Assembly: GCF_003003995.1 (NCBI RefSeq)
Contig: NZ_PVWF01000005.1
Location: 35,357 to 99,356 of the forward strand
Direction of reading: 5' to 3'
Source of the DNA: Pleurocapsa sp. CCALA 161
Lineage (GTDB): Bacteria > Cyanobacteriota > Cyanobacteriia > Cyanobacteriales > Xenococcaceae
Length of the DNA stretch: 64,000 bases
Of the stretch, positions 10,601 through 19,115 are shown piece by piece. Every line of letters begins with the position of its first letter. The stretch's first letter is position 1. The translations under genes and the position numbers were made by a program. The notes beneath the pieces are model-generated. The model was given only the letters and a program-made list of their open reading frames with translations. It made no database searches and was not told where the DNA came from.

Positions 10601-12330
10601 ACTCAGCAATCAAACAGGTGGCATCAGGACGCTTTGGGGTAACGCCAGAGTACTTAATGAGCGCTCAACAGCTAGAAATAAAGCTAGCTCAGGGGGCAAA
10701 ACCAGGAGAAGGAGGACAACTACCAGGGAAAAAGGTTAGTCCTTATATTGCTTCTTTAAGACGTTCTAAGCCAGGGGTGACTTTAATCTCGCCTCCTCCC
10801 CACCACGATATCTATTCCATTGAAGATTTGGCACAGTTAATTTTCGATCTCCACCAAATCAATCCTCAAGCCAAAGTGTCGGTTAAGTTAGTGGCAGAAA
10901 TTGGCATCGGGACAATTGCCGCAGGGGTAGCCAAAGCCAATGCCGATGTCATCCAAATTTCGGGTCATGATGGAGGAACAGGAGCATCACCTCTAAGTTC
11001 GATCAAACACGCAGGAGTACCCTGGGAGTTAGGGCTAACGGAAGTACATCGAGTGCTGTTGCAAAATCAACTGCGCGATCGCGTTTTACTCCGTGCTGAT
11101 GGTGGGTTAAAAACTGGCTGGGATGTAGTGATGGCTGCTTTGATGGGTGCAGAGGAATATGGCTTTGGTTCAATCGCGATGATTGCTGAAGGCTGCATTA
11201 TGGCAAGAGTTTGTCACATGAATACCTGTCCTGTAGGGGTGGCAACACAACAACAGCACCTAAGAGATCGTTTTAAAGGTATTCCCGAAAATGTGGTTAA
11301 CTTCTTTTTCTTCGTGGCCGAGGAAGTGCGATCGCTTTTAGCAAAACTAGGTTATCGCAGTCTGGATGAGATTATTGGCCGTACCGATCTCTTAGTGCGT
11401 AATACTGAAGTTCAAATTGCTAAAACTAATGGTTTAGATCTAAGTTGCCTGATCGAGTTACCTAGCGTCAAATCAAATCGAAGCTGGTTAAAGCATGGAG
11501 ATGTTCATACTAACGAGACAGTATTAGACGATGAAATCTTAGCAGATGAAGCGGTTCTAGCAGCGATCGCCGATCATGGTAGAGTAGCTAAAGACTTAAT
11601 TATTTTAAACACTGACCGTAGTGTTGGTGGTCGGATTTCTGGAGCGATCGCTTCCCAGTATGGCAATAGTGGCTTTGCTGGTGAAATTACTTTGATCTTT
11701 AAAGGCTCGGCTGGTCAAAGCTTTGGTGCATTTAATTTACCTGGAATGAACATGATTATTGCGGGTGAAGCTAACGATTATGTTGGCAAAGGAATGCATG
11801 GTGGCGAAATTATTATTGCTCCTAGTAGCAAGTCTACTTATGATGCTGCAACTAACGTAATTATTGGCAATACCTGTCTTTATGGCGCAACTGGTGGCGC
11901 GCTTTATGCTAATGGGCGGGCAGGAGAAAGATTTGCCGTACGTAACTCCATGGGCAAAGCAGTGATCGAAGGTGCAGGAGATCACTGTTGTGAATACATG
12001 ACAGGCGGTTTAGTTGTCGTCTTGGGTGAAGTTGGTCGCAACGTCGGTGCTGGGATGACGGGTGGTTTAGGCTATTTCCTCGATGAAAACAATAGTTTTC
12101 CTAGCAAGGTAAACACTGAAATAGTTAAGGTACAGCGAGTTGAATCTCAGGTGGGAGCAAAACAACTTCAAGAAATGATCGAACAGCACGTTGCGAAAAC
12201 TGGTAGTGCTAAAGGTCAGGCTATTTTAAAAGATTGGGATCATTATCTTGGTCAATTCTGGCAGGTAGTACCCCCTTCAGAAGCCGATAGTCCAGAAGTA
12301 ACTGAGTCCAAGACTCTTACCTCCGTCTAG
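7651..12330 (+). CDS. glsF: Ferredoxin-dependent glutamate synthase (Fd-GOGAT)
   Basis: Converts glutamine plus 2-oxoglutarate to two glutamates with electrons from reduced ferredoxin; the second step of the GS-GOGAT cycle. The 1559 residues show the class II amidotransferase domain, whose nucleophile is Cys41 in RDACGVGF, so a propeptide of about 40 residues should be removed. Then come the central domain, the FMN/2-oxoglutarate barrel ([35 protein letters not shown]), the 3Fe-4S cysteines in [16 protein letters not shown] near residue 1185, and the C-terminal beta-helix rich in Gly. No NAD(P)H-dependent small subunit is adjacent. The GltB-like length and lack of a GltD partner favour the ferredoxin form. 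A terminator follows at 12418. Confidence 0.97.
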   Translation: MSEQEMKILNSSNNTNIVSQQDLSTKPFSGQRWLVEERDACGVGFIAYQDGRQSHKIVRQALKALGCMEHRGGCSADRDSGDGAGIMTALPAKIFTDWFAQNEITQPEAEAWGVGMVFLPQASEKIAELKQYIEKVVRAEGLQILGWREVPVRPEVLGQQARDNQPHIEQIVVSSPDGLRGDDLERKLYIARSRIGKKLSDDFYICSFSCRTVVYKGMVRAVILGEFYQDLANADYESSFAVYHRRFSTNTMPKWPFAQPMRILGHNGEINTLLGNINWMSNREKELIANNEVTLPGWTHDEIEGLTPIVNNDNSDSYNLDSAMELLVRTGRSITEAAMILVPEAYQNQPSLAEYPEIVDFYEYHSGQQEPWDGPALLVFSDGKTVGAALDRNGLRPARYTITKDGYVVVGSETGVVGIPDEEIVEKGRLGPGQTIVVDLQTKEVLRNWEVKQRVAKANPYGKWIEQHRQTIAAQEFGRENLLTAEQLLSYQTAFGYTAEDLELIIQSMAINGKEPTFCMGDDIPLAVLSDKPRLLYDYFKQRFAQVTNPAIDPLRESLVMSLSMQLGGKGNILNLKAEDARLLKLESPVLNDEELTAIASSGLKTQTLSTLYHIVTGPDGLKDAVAQLCQEAIAAVKAGVEIIVLSDREAFPEGNRPAAENISSEYSYIPPLLAVGAVHHHLIERGLRLRASLVVDTAQCWSTHHFACLIGYGASAVCPYLTLESVRQWWNNPKTQKLMENERIEAISLAKAQQNYRQSIEAGLLKILSKMGISLLSSYHGAQIFEALGLGMDLVNLAFTGTTSRLGGLTVAELAQEVIAFHHKAFPELLDKKLENYGFVKYKKGGEYHMNSPEMSKALHKAVESRDYDHYELYKQHLHGRPATALRDLLDFNSDRQSIALDEVESVESILKRFCTGGMSLGSLSREAHETLAVAMNRIGGKSNSGEGGEDLIRFKVLDDVGADGKSPTLPHLNGLLNGDTANSAIKQVASGRFGVTPEYLMSAQQLEIKLAQGAKPGEGGQLPGKKVSPYIASLRRSKPGVTLISPPPHHDIYSIEDLAQLIFDLHQINPQAKVSVKLVAEIGIGTIAAGVAKANADVIQISGHDGGTGASPLSSIKHAGVPWELGLTEVHRVLLQNQLRDRVLLRADGGLKTGWDVVMAALMGAEEYGFGSIAMIAEGCIMARVCHMNTCPVGVATQQQHLRDRFKGIPENVVNFFFFVAEEVRSLLAKLGYRSLDEIIGRTDLLVRNTEVQIAKTNGLDLSCLIELPSVKSNRSWLKHGDVHTNETVLDDEILADEAVLAAIADHGRVAKDLIILNTDRSVGGRISGAIASQYGNSGFAGEITLIFKGSAGQSFGAFNLPGMNMIIAGEANDYVGKGMHGGEIIIAPSSKSTYDAATNVIIGNTCLYGATGGALYANGRAGERFAVRNSMGKAVIEGAGDHCCEYMTGGLVVVLGEVGRNVGAGMTGGLGYFLDENNSFPSKVNTEIVKVQRVESQVGAKQLQEMIEQHVAKTGSAKGQAILKDWDHYLGQFWQVVPPSEADSPEVTESKTLTSV

Positions 12331-12417
12331 TTCAAAGCTCTAAGCTTTGCTCCTTTATTCAAGCAATCGCTGTTTTAATTTTAAAGATGGCAACAATCCC
12401 AGTCATAATTTAGAGTG

Positions 12418-12451
12418 AGAGGACGCAGTTTTTAGTGTCCTCTTTTTGTTT
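12418..12451 (+). terminator. Rho-independent terminator after glsF
   Basis: AGAGGAC (12418-12424) pairs with GTCCTCT (12437-12443) around a 12-base loop and runs directly into TTTTGTTT. It is 88 bp past the glsF stop and ahead of the next plus-strand gene. Confidence 0.8.
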
Positions 12452-12489
12452 GGCAATACAATAAAATTTAGCCTTTACAGTACAGCTTC

Positions 12490-13188
12490 ATGACTATTAG
12501 CAGCGATCGCCCAAAACTAGTTAACTTTTATACTTCTCCTGTCGGTAAAAAAATCATTACAGGGATTACAGGACTTGGTTTAACTTTATTTGTCCTCGTT
12601 CATATGGTGGGCAACCTGACCTTGTTTGCTGGAACTAAAGCCTATAATCAGCTTGCTCATTTTATTGATAGCTTGGGGATTTTACTTTATCTAATTGAGT
12701 TGATCTTATTGGCGATCGCCATTTTTCACGCAGTAGTCGGCATTAGCATTCGGCTAAACACCCTTAAAGCTCGACCAGTTGCCTATAGCCAGTTAAAAAG
12801 CGTAGGAACACCTAGTAGACAGTCAATTAGTTCCCGCAGCATGTTAATTACTGGCATAGTGCTATTAGGATTTTTGGCCTTACATCTAGCAACTTTCAAA
12901 TTTGGGGCATATTACTCCACTGTGATTGATGGAGTGGAGATGCGAGATCTATCAAGCTTAGTGATGGAAAAGTTTCACAACCCTGTTTATGCCTTCGGTT
13001 ATGCAGGAGTAATGATTGTCTTGGCTTTGCATTTGCGCCACGGAATCTGGAGTGCTTGGCAATCAATTGGTGTGCTTAACTCAAAAATTAGTCCTGTAGT
13101 TTATGCGATCGCTCTTATTTTAGCTATTTTGATTGCACTGGGCTTTATTGTTTTACCTTTAGCTATCTATTTCAATTTGCTTAATTAA
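12490..13188 (+). CDS. sdhC: Succinate dehydrogenase cytochrome b558-type subunit
   Basis: A 232-residue membrane protein with five predicted hydrophobic segments, matching the single large anchor subunit of SdhC b558-type (Bacillus-like) succinate:quinone oxidoreductase. Candidate haem ligands within membrane segments are His38 (LVHMVGN), His80 (IFHAVVG), His132 (ALHLATF) and His181 (ALHLRHG), the pattern expected for two b haems. No sdhA or sdhB flank it, so the flavoprotein and Fe-S subunits must be encoded elsewhere. The tautomerase gene follows after 24 bp and is probably co-transcribed. Confidence 0.85.
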   Translation: MTISSDRPKLVNFYTSPVGKKIITGITGLGLTLFVLVHMVGNLTLFAGTKAYNQLAHFIDSLGILLYLIELILLAIAIFHAVVGISIRLNTLKARPVAYSQLKSVGTPSRQSISSRSMLITGIVLLGFLALHLATFKFGAYYSTVIDGVEMRDLSSLVMEKFHNPVYAFGYAGVMIVLALHLRHGIWSAWQSIGVLNSKISPVVYAIALILAILIALGFIVLPLAIYFNLLN

Positions 13189-13212
13189 TATTAATGTAAT
13201 TAAATCGCCTAA

Positions 13213-13602
13213 ATGCCACAGATTAAAGTTTACGGACTACAAAAAAATCTTGAACCAAAGCGCCTTGCTTTGTCCCATGCCATTCATGCAGCATTAATGG
13301 AGACGATTGGCACACCAACGCAAAAAAGATTTCAGCGTTTTATTATGCTTGAGCCAGAAAACTTTATTTTTCCTAGCGATCGCAGTAATGACTATACAAT
13401 TATTGAAATTAGCATGTTTAAAGGTCGTTCTATTGAAGCCAAAAAGAATTTAATTCGTATTCTGTATCAAAAAATTGCGGAAACCGCTCACATTGAATCA
13501 CAAGATTTAGAAGTCACCATTTTTGAAACACCTCAAGAAAATTGGGGTATCCGAGGTGTCCCTGGAGATGAACTAAAACTTAATTATCAAGTAGATGTTT
13601 AA
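13213..13602 (+). CDS. Tautomerase-family protein
   Basis: A 129-residue protein beginning Met-Pro (MPQIKVYGL), which after Met removal exposes the catalytic N-terminal proline typical of the 4-oxalocrotonate tautomerase superfamily. The internal duplication of about 60 residues expected of long members (cis-CaaD or MSAD-like) fits the length, and the ending NWGIRGVPGDEL resembles bacterial 'tautomerase family protein' entries. Substrate unknown. It lies 24 bp after sdhC. The start is fixed by the Pro at position 2. Confidence 0.8.
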   Translation: MPQIKVYGLQKNLEPKRLALSHAIHAALMETIGTPTQKRFQRFIMLEPENFIFPSDRSNDYTIIEISMFKGRSIEAKKNLIRILYQKIAETAHIESQDLEVTIFETPQENWGIRGVPGDELKLNYQVDV

Positions 13603-13614
13603 TGTTGTTTAAAT

Positions 13615-14388
13615 TTAAAATTGGTCTTTCATGCCGCGAATACGCCCAAAAACCCTTACAGGTTCATTGATCTTGGCCGCAGCTTGTAAGGCAGGAGTAT
13701 CCCAACGCAAAAAAGGATTGGTCTGCTTTTCTTCCCCCAACCAAGAAGGTATAGTAGCTAAACCTTGACTTCGAGCTTGTTGTACTTTTTCATATCTAGC
13801 TGCTAAGTCTCGATTATCAGGATCTACCGTCAAGGCAAACTTAAGATTACTTAATGTATACTCATGAGCGCACCAAACACGAGTCTGATTGGGAAGCTGG
13901 CGTAGTTTAGCGATGGAATTGAGCATTTGTGCGGGAGTTCCCTCAAATAATCTGCCACATCCTCCAGCAAAAATCGTATCACCACAAAATAATTCACCGA
14001 TCTCGTTAGCTCCTGTCGGCGGAAAATAATAAGCAATATGAGCGCGAGTATGTCCTGGAATAAAAAAGACTTGAGCTATCCTGTCAGCAAACTTTACTGT
14101 ATCTCCTTCTGCAAGATAGACTTGTTGCTGAGGTATTCTGCCTCGATCTTCTGCGCCACCATAAACACAAAGATCGGCAAACTGTTTAACTAACTGTTTA
14201 TTTCCTCCAACGTGATCTCCATGATGATGAGTATTCAAGATGGCAATTAATTTAGCATCAATTGATTGAAGATATTCAATCACGGGTTTCGCTACAGCAG
14301 GATCGACTACCGCAGCAACTTTTAATTGCCGATCCCACAGCACAAAAATATAGTTATCTGATAAGACAGGAATAAGTTTAATTTCCAT
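13615..14388 (-). CDS. gloB: Hydroxyacylglutathione hydrolase (glyoxalase II)
   Basis: Hydrolyses S-D-lactoylglutathione to D-lactate and glutathione in methylglyoxal detoxification. The 257-residue metallo-beta-lactamase fold protein has the two-metal motif [10 protein letters not shown] (53-62), a second His in [11 protein letters not shown], the Asp of [18 protein letters not shown] and the His of [11 protein letters not shown]. The C-terminal helical glutathione-binding region ([14 protein letters not shown], then NPFLRWD) is complete. The upstream GNAT gene ends 5 bp before it on the same strand, so the two form an operon. Confidence 0.96.
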   Translation of the reverse strand: MEIKLIPVLSDNYIFVLWDRQLKVAAVVDPAVAKPVIEYLQSIDAKLIAILNTHHHGDHVGGNKQLVKQFADLCVYGGAEDRGRIPQQQVYLAEGDTVKFADRIAQVFFIPGHTRAHIAYYFPPTGANEIGELFCGDTIFAGGCGRLFEGTPAQMLNSIAKLRQLPNQTRVWCAHEYTLSNLKFALTVDPDNRDLAARYEKVQQARSQGLATIPSWLGEEKQTNPFLRWDTPALQAAAKINEPVRVFGRIRGMKDQF

Positions 14389-14393
14389 AATGT

Positions 14394-14879
14394 TTAAGAG
14401 ATGGTTGCTAAGGCTTTTAATGCTTCATCAGTAACACGACAAATACGCCAATCAGGCAATACTTTTGCTCCCAAACTTTGGTAAAAAGCGATCGCACTTT
14501 GATTCCAGTCTAAAACGCTCCACTCTAATCTTCCTGCCTCTCTCTCAATGGCTAACCTGCCTAAATAAGACAACATTGCTTTTCCTATTCCCTGACGGCG
14601 GTATTCTGGCAACACAAATAAATCTTCTAGATAAAGTCCTGGTTTGGTCAAAAAAGTTGAGTAATTAGGAACAAACAAAGCAAAACCAACGATTGTATCC
14701 TCGATTTCGGTAATGATTGCCTCTGCATAAATACGCTTGCCAAATAGATGCTTTCTTAACTGCTCTGTCGAACCTGTCACCTGATGGCTCAATTTCTCAT
14801 ATTCTGCCAATGCCTTAATCAAACCAAAAATCTGCGGAACATCATCCACTTCAGCTTGACGAATATTAAATCGATTCAT
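14394..14879 (-). CDS. GNAT-family N-acetyltransferase
   Basis: A complete 161-residue GNAT protein: N-terminal [25 protein letters not shown], acetyl-CoA motif [15 protein letters not shown] and the C-terminal [16 protein letters not shown]. It resembles the diamine or thialysine acetyltransferase (SSAT-like) branch through the opening 'IR.A...D...I..LI..LAEYEKL', but the substrate is not established. Its stop lies 5 bp from the gloB start, implying co-transcription. An internal plus-strand frame is antisense shadow. Confidence 0.9.
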   Translation of the reverse strand: MNRFNIRQAEVDDVPQIFGLIKALAEYEKLSHQVTGSTEQLRKHLFGKRIYAEAIITEIEDTIVGFALFVPNYSTFLTKPGLYLEDLFVLPEYRRQGIGKAMLSYLGRLAIEREAGRLEWSVLDWNQSAIAFYQSLGAKVLPDWRICRVTDEALKALATIS

Positions 14880-15008
14880 TAAGATTTGCTTAACTATAAA
14901 ATAGCTTAACTATCGTCTCAAAAACTGTACCACAGTAGGCACAACAAACAGTTGAAAATCTGTCTAATGTATGAGTTTTTTCTAGCGCATATCGCATAAT
15001 ATAACATT

Positions 15009-15027
15009 CATAGTTAGTCTAACTATG
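15009..15027. promoter_or_regulatory. Perfect 9-bp inverted repeat ahead of the outer-membrane gene
   Basis: CATAGTTAG and CTAACTATG flank a single T, giving a 19-bp palindrome that ends 22 bp before the first ATG of the beta-barrel gene. This is the size and place of a repressor operator or a leader hairpin. No known regulator consensus is recognised. Confidence 0.45.
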
Positions 15028-15049
15028 TCTTTATGTCTAGCAACAATTT

Positions 15050-15892
15050 ATGCGTGGTGTGAAAAGTATGAAAAGTTTGAAAAGTTTAAATATTAAAACT
15101 GCTGTTTTAGCAATTATTTTGGCTACAGGTTTTCCCTTAGCTGCTCAGGCACAAGATACAAAAGACTATGAGAGCCTTAAAGTTTCCTGTCAGTCTGGCG
15201 TAGAATGTAATAACTTTAACGTTAATCTCCAAGAGCAAGGCGATGAAATTGCTCAAACCAGAAGAACCAGAACTCGGCGCACTCGTAGTAGTAGCAGTAG
15301 CGTTGACAGCAAATACTATGTTGGAGGAACTCTAGGTATATTCTTCCCTAGCGAAATTGATAATTTTAACGTGCCAGTAACAGCAGGTGGAAATACTACA
15401 TTACAGCGAGTGAATCCTGGTACTGGATTTGGTGGCAGTATATATGGTGGGTATAACTTTAGCGAGCTTATTAGTGCTGATGCAGAAGCACTTATTTATT
15501 TCGGTAATGCCGATCCTCTCGATGGATCTTATCGTTCTTTTAACTTTTTTGTTGGCCCCAAATTTACCTATACTTTAGACAAAACTAACGATCAAAGTCT
15601 CTACATATTCGCTAGCCCTGGTATTGGCGTAGGTAATGTTAACTTTGGCGGAGATCTTGGTGATGCATTAAGTGATGATTCTGGAACTGGATTTGCTTTG
15701 CAAGTGAAAGCTGGAGTTGGTTATCCTGTCTCAGATAAAGTCGACATTATTGGACAAGCGAGGTATACAAATATTTTTGGTGCTTTCGATGTGCCTCAAA
15801 TTGGCGAAAATGGTACTGTCGTCCAAGGAGAAACTGATAGCAAAGGTGTAGATGCATTTGGCCTACAGATTGGAGCGCAATATAATTTCTAG
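15050..15892 (+). CDS. Outer-membrane beta-barrel protein with signal peptide
   Basis: A 280-residue secreted protein. A signal peptide (positively charged start, hydrophobic core TAVLAIILATGFPLAA, cleavage near AQA-QD at about residue 35) is followed by a short linker with an Arg/Thr-rich and Ser-rich stretch (about 72-88), then glycine- and aromatic-rich beta strands (YYVGGTLGIFFP, GFGGSIYGGYNF, AFGLQIGAQYNF) that end in Phe, the usual C-terminal residue for Bam-dependent insertion. It resembles OmpA-like porin-family barrels. A second ATG at 15068 is an equally possible start that keeps the signal. Function unknown, stand-alone gene. Confidence 0.82.
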   Translation: MRGVKSMKSLKSLNIKTAVLAIILATGFPLAAQAQDTKDYESLKVSCQSGVECNNFNVNLQEQGDEIAQTRRTRTRRTRSSSSSVDSKYYVGGTLGIFFPSEIDNFNVPVTAGGNTTLQRVNPGTGFGGSIYGGYNFSELISADAEALIYFGNADPLDGSYRSFNFFVGPKFTYTLDKTNDQSLYIFASPGIGVGNVNFGGDLGDALSDDSGTGFALQVKAGVGYPVSDKVDIIGQARYTNIFGAFDVPQIGENGTVVQGETDSKGVDAFGLQIGAQYNF

Positions 15893-15947
15893 TTTGTTAA
15901 TCAGTGATTGTTATAGACAGTCAGTAACTAAATTTAACTGTAAATGG

Positions 15948-15980
15948 AGGCGACAGGAATATTTCCTAGTTCGCCTTTTG
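15948..15980 (+). terminator. Terminator after the outer-membrane gene
   Basis: AGGCGA (15948-15953) and TCGCCT (15971-15976) pair, with AGGAA/TTCCT extending the stem inside, followed by TTTT. It is 56 bp past the stop codon at 15892. Confidence 0.65.
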
Positions 15981-16047
15981 CTATTTTCTAGTTATTGAGT
16001 TTCAAACTCTTTCTTGTCTAGATGATGGGCAAATAAATTAAAATCTT

Positions 16048-16482
16048 TTATAAATATTTCTGCACCACTAACCAACCTGTCCAAGATACGTAGGCTAATC
16101 CGACAAATAAAATGACGTTGATCGTAATATGGAGCGATCGCGCCCAATCATTATCAGAACTAATTTGATTGGCACTCCAAGCGGAAAGGCAAATTAAACC
16201 CACTACAAATAAGCCCGACCACAGGTGATCGGAATGCCCCAGACTGCCATAGTAGCCTACTGTACCGACAACACCGATCGCCAGCAACAGGAACACTAAA
16301 AAAACAAGAATAATGCCCCCAAAATAGTGAGCATTTCTGAGCCAAGGTGGACGACCAATTTTAGCTACACGCCCATAAAACATTAATGCTCCTGAAGCAA
16401 AAAGCAGCAGATAAAAAGCGATCGCTCCACCCATTGCCCAAGCAGCAATTTTCCAGAGCCAGAGAAATGAAGGTAAATTCAA
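16048..16482 (-). CDS. DUF4079-family membrane protein
   Basis: A 144-residue integral membrane protein with four hydrophobic segments (about 10-33, 52-75, 83-103, 118-138). The sequence WLRNAHYFGGIILVF and the ending GWLVVQKYL fit the DUF4079 family found in cyanobacteria and plastids of algae and plants, distantly like cytochrome b561-type proteins. His residues in or near membrane segments (His47, His81, His118 region) could bind haem, but this is not shown. It stands alone; the DUF1830 gene on the same strand is 144 bp upstream. Confidence 0.75.
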   Translation of the reverse strand: MNLPSFLWLWKIAAWAMGGAIAFYLLLFASGALMFYGRVAKIGRPPWLRNAHYFGGIILVFLVFLLLAIGVVGTVGYYGSLGHSDHLWSGLFVVGLICLSAWSANQISSDNDWARSLHITINVILFVGLAYVSWTGWLVVQKYL

Positions 16483-16626
16483 GTTTACTAATTGAGTATT
16501 GTCTTATACTAACGAGCTTTAGTTCTTTTAACTTACCACAACCAACAGGGTTGTTAGGAATAATAACCCCACATAGTCATCTTTGTCATCTTTAATTTTA
16601 TTGAGGATATTGCCTTTATTCGTATT

Positions 16627-17001
16627 TTATACAGCAAAACGAACTGATGCTGCCATGTCTATTTTGCCGAGAGAAAGAGAAGTATTCCCAGTTTGTTCAA
16701 TATCTGCCACTTTCTGAGTTTTCGGGCGATCTTGCTCCTCTTCGGTATTTTTCAGCTTAAGCTTAATACAGGGAATTGTATCGGATAAAATAGCACTTGC
16801 CATCATTCCCGAATGAATTTCTAAAACTGCGTTTTCGTGTGCTTCAAACACTAATCGCTGACCAGGAAATACTACTCGCTCAAAATACCAGTTCGAAATA
16901 TTAGTAATACGCGCTATCTGGATCTGACTGGTAGCGTTTACATAACAACAAAGAATGCTGTTGTTTTGATCACGAGGAAAAGGATCTAAGGTTTGAGACA
17001 T
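16627..17001 (-). CDS. DUF1830-family protein
   Basis: A 124-residue protein whose core (ILCCYVNATSQIQIARITNI, then FERVVFPGQRLVFEA and LEIHSG) matches the DUF1830 family of cyanobacteria, usually 70-110 residues. The last 40 residues (KLKNTEEEQDRPKTQKVADIEQ onward) form a polar extension not needed for the core. Function unknown; it is small, soluble and lacks catalytic motifs. It stands alone, upstream of the DUF4079 gene on the same strand. Confidence 0.78.
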   Translation of the reverse strand: MSQTLDPFPRDQNNSILCCYVNATSQIQIARITNISNWYFERVVFPGQRLVFEAHENAVLEIHSGMMASAILSDTIPCIKLKLKNTEEEQDRPKTQKVADIEQTGNTSLSLGKIDMAASVRFAV

Positions 17002-17432
17002 AACTATTAAATAATGCTAGGTAAAAAATACTTTTTATTGATATAAATAACCTAACATTTTTTGATCCCAGCAATTTGTAAAACAAACTACCAATAGATA
17101 TTTTGATTATCTTTTGATTATAATTTTTTTGTGAATTTATATTTTAATAAAATTTTTATTTTTAAATAATTCTCCTATCCTAACTAACACCTGTAAAAAA
17201 TTAGGAATCAATCTATACAAATTTATTTTTTTCGCTTAATTACATCGCCGTTGATTGTTAGTTACAGCCTGAAAAATCCAAAATATGATTGAACCCTGGT
17301 TGATTGTGGCAGATAATCTCGCTAAAGTTAAGTTATATAAATAATTTATGAGCGCCCGTGGGAGGAAACTTCTAAAGTATCCCCAGATTCAACTCATGAA
17401 AATTGTCAATAATAATTCCATAATTCTCACTT
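17002..17432. other. AT-rich divergent spacer
   Basis: 430 bp between the DUF1830 gene (minus) and the radical SAM gene (plus). The stretch 17020-17240 is extremely AT-rich with many T-runs. An open frame starting near 17348 overlaps the radical SAM gene and has no family resemblance. I see no terminators, repeats or clear promoter. Confidence 0.4.
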
Positions 17433-19004
17433 ATGACTCAGCGCATTCTCTATGTTCGTTTGCCCTGCAACCCCATATTTCCAATTGGAGTTGTGTATCT
17501 GGCAGATCATGTACACAAACTATTTCCTGAAGTTGAGCAAAAAATCTTTGATTTGGGAACAGTTCCTCCGCTAGACTTTAATCAAGCTTTGGATCGCTGT
17601 GTTGATGAATTTAAGCCATCTTTACTCGTATTTTCCTGGCGAGATATTCAGATTTATGCTCCCGTTGGCGGAAGAGGTGGAAATCCTTTGCAAAACGCCT
17701 TTGAATTTTACTATGCCAAAAATCCTCTGATTCGCTTAAGAGGTGCTTTAGGCGGGTTTAAGGTAGCATCTGCTTACTATGGAGAGCTATGGCGCAATAA
17801 TAATCTGATTAAACGGGGATTAAATAGAGCCAAGCAGCATCATCCAGAAGCCCGTGTGGTGGTGGGCGGTGGTGCAGTGAGCGTATTTTATGAGCAGCTA
17901 CAAAAATCGCTGCCAAATGGTACAATTGTTTCAGTGGGCGAAGGGGAACAGTTGCTAACTAAAATTTTGAATAATCAAGAGTTTCGAGACGAACGTTGCT
18001 ACGTAGTCGGAGAAAATCAGATTAGAGAAAGACTGATCCACGAGTGGCCTACTCCCTTTGAAAAAAGCGCCTGCAATTACGATTATATCGCTACAGTTTG
18101 GTCAGAATTTGACTATTACCTCCAGGAAAATGATTTCTATATTGGGGTACAGACAAAAAGAGGCTGTCCTCATAACTGCTGCTACTGCGTTTATACCGTA
18201 GTTGAGGGTAAGCAGGTACGAATCAATCCTGCTGACGAAGTAGTCAAAGAAATGCGTCAGCTTTACAACAGAGGTATTCGCAACTTCTGGTTTACCGATG
18301 CTCAATTTATTCCTGCTAAAAAGTATATTCCTGATGCGATCGCCTTGCTACAAAAGATTATTGATTCAGGCATGGAAGACATTCATTGGGCAGCTTATAT
18401 TCGTGCTGATAACGTAACTCCTGAATTGGCAGAACTGATGGTCAAAACTGGCATGAACTATTTTGAAATTGGTATTACTAGCGGTTCGCAAGAGTTGGTG
18501 CGTAAAATGAGAATGGGGTATAATCTGCGGACTGTCTTACAAAATTGCCGTGACTTAAAGGCAGCAGGCTTTAACGACTTGGTGTCAGTTAATTACTCGT
18601 TTAATGTGATTGATGAAACTTACGAAACAATTAGACAAACCATTGCTTATCATCGAGAGCTAGAAGCAATTTTTGGGCAAGAGAAAGTTGAGCCAGCAAT
18701 TTTCTTTATTGGTTTACAGCCCCATACTCATTTAGAAGAGTATGCCCTAGATCATCAAGTTCTCAAACCTGGATATAATCCCATGAGCCTAATGCCTTGG
18801 ACGGCTAAAAAGCTCTTGTGGAATCCTGAGCCGTTTGGTTCTTTTTTTGGTGAAGTATGTCTTCAAGCTTGGAACCAAAATCCTAACGATTTTGGACGGG
18901 AGGTCATGCAAATCTTAGAAAATAAGTTGGGGAAAGCTCCTCTCGAAGAAGCCTTGACTGCTCCTGTAAAATCAGAACAGCAGAGAATTACTACTGCCGT
19001 TTAA
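17433..19004 (+). CDS. B12-binding-type radical SAM protein
   Basis: A 523-residue protein with an N-terminal cobalamin-binding-like Rossmann region (about 1-200, including VVVGGGAVSVFYEQL and a VSVGEGEQLL segment) and a radical SAM domain whose 4Fe-4S cysteines are Cys245, Cys249 and Cys252 in RGCPHNCCYC. The GTDA-like DAQFIPAKKYIPDAI and a GITSGSQELVRKM motif are as in other members. The reaction is unknown: class B radical SAM enzymes often methylate or rearrange unactivated carbons. It does not resemble BchE or HpnP closely enough to name. It opens a plus-strand run with the DICT protein 111 bp downstream. Confidence 0.85.
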   Translation: MTQRILYVRLPCNPIFPIGVVYLADHVHKLFPEVEQKIFDLGTVPPLDFNQALDRCVDEFKPSLLVFSWRDIQIYAPVGGRGGNPLQNAFEFYYAKNPLIRLRGALGGFKVASAYYGELWRNNNLIKRGLNRAKQHHPEARVVVGGGAVSVFYEQLQKSLPNGTIVSVGEGEQLLTKILNNQEFRDERCYVVGENQIRERLIHEWPTPFEKSACNYDYIATVWSEFDYYLQENDFYIGVQTKRGCPHNCCYCVYTVVEGKQVRINPADEVVKEMRQLYNRGIRNFWFTDAQFIPAKKYIPDAIALLQKIIDSGMEDIHWAAYIRADNVTPELAELMVKTGMNYFEIGITSGSQELVRKMRMGYNLRTVLQNCRDLKAAGFNDLVSVNYSFNVIDETYETIRQTIAYHRELEAIFGQEKVEPAIFFIGLQPHTHLEEYALDHQVLKPGYNPMSLMPWTAKKLLWNPEPFGSFFGEVCLQAWNQNPNDFGREVMQILENKLGKAPLEEALTAPVKSEQQRITTAV

Positions 19005-19037
19005 AAACAAATAAAAACAAATATAAATTAATCAAAA

Positions 19038-19070
19038 GTGTAGCCTTCGGATTACACTCCGTGTAGCCTT
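19038..19070. repeat. Short direct repeat in the radical SAM-DICT gap
   Basis: GTGTAGCCTT occurs at 19038-19047 and again at 19061-19070. Between them TACAC can pair with either GTGTA copy, so two alternative small hairpins are possible. May be a partial terminator or a small dispersed repeat. Confidence 0.4.
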
Positions 19071-19115
19071 GGGATCCCACTTGAAATTTAACTAACTAAC
19101 TACTAAATATCTACT

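Noticed and set aside
17348..17530. 60-codon frame ahead of and into the radical SAM gene
   Set aside because: It overlaps the well-supported gene in another frame and shows no conserved pattern.
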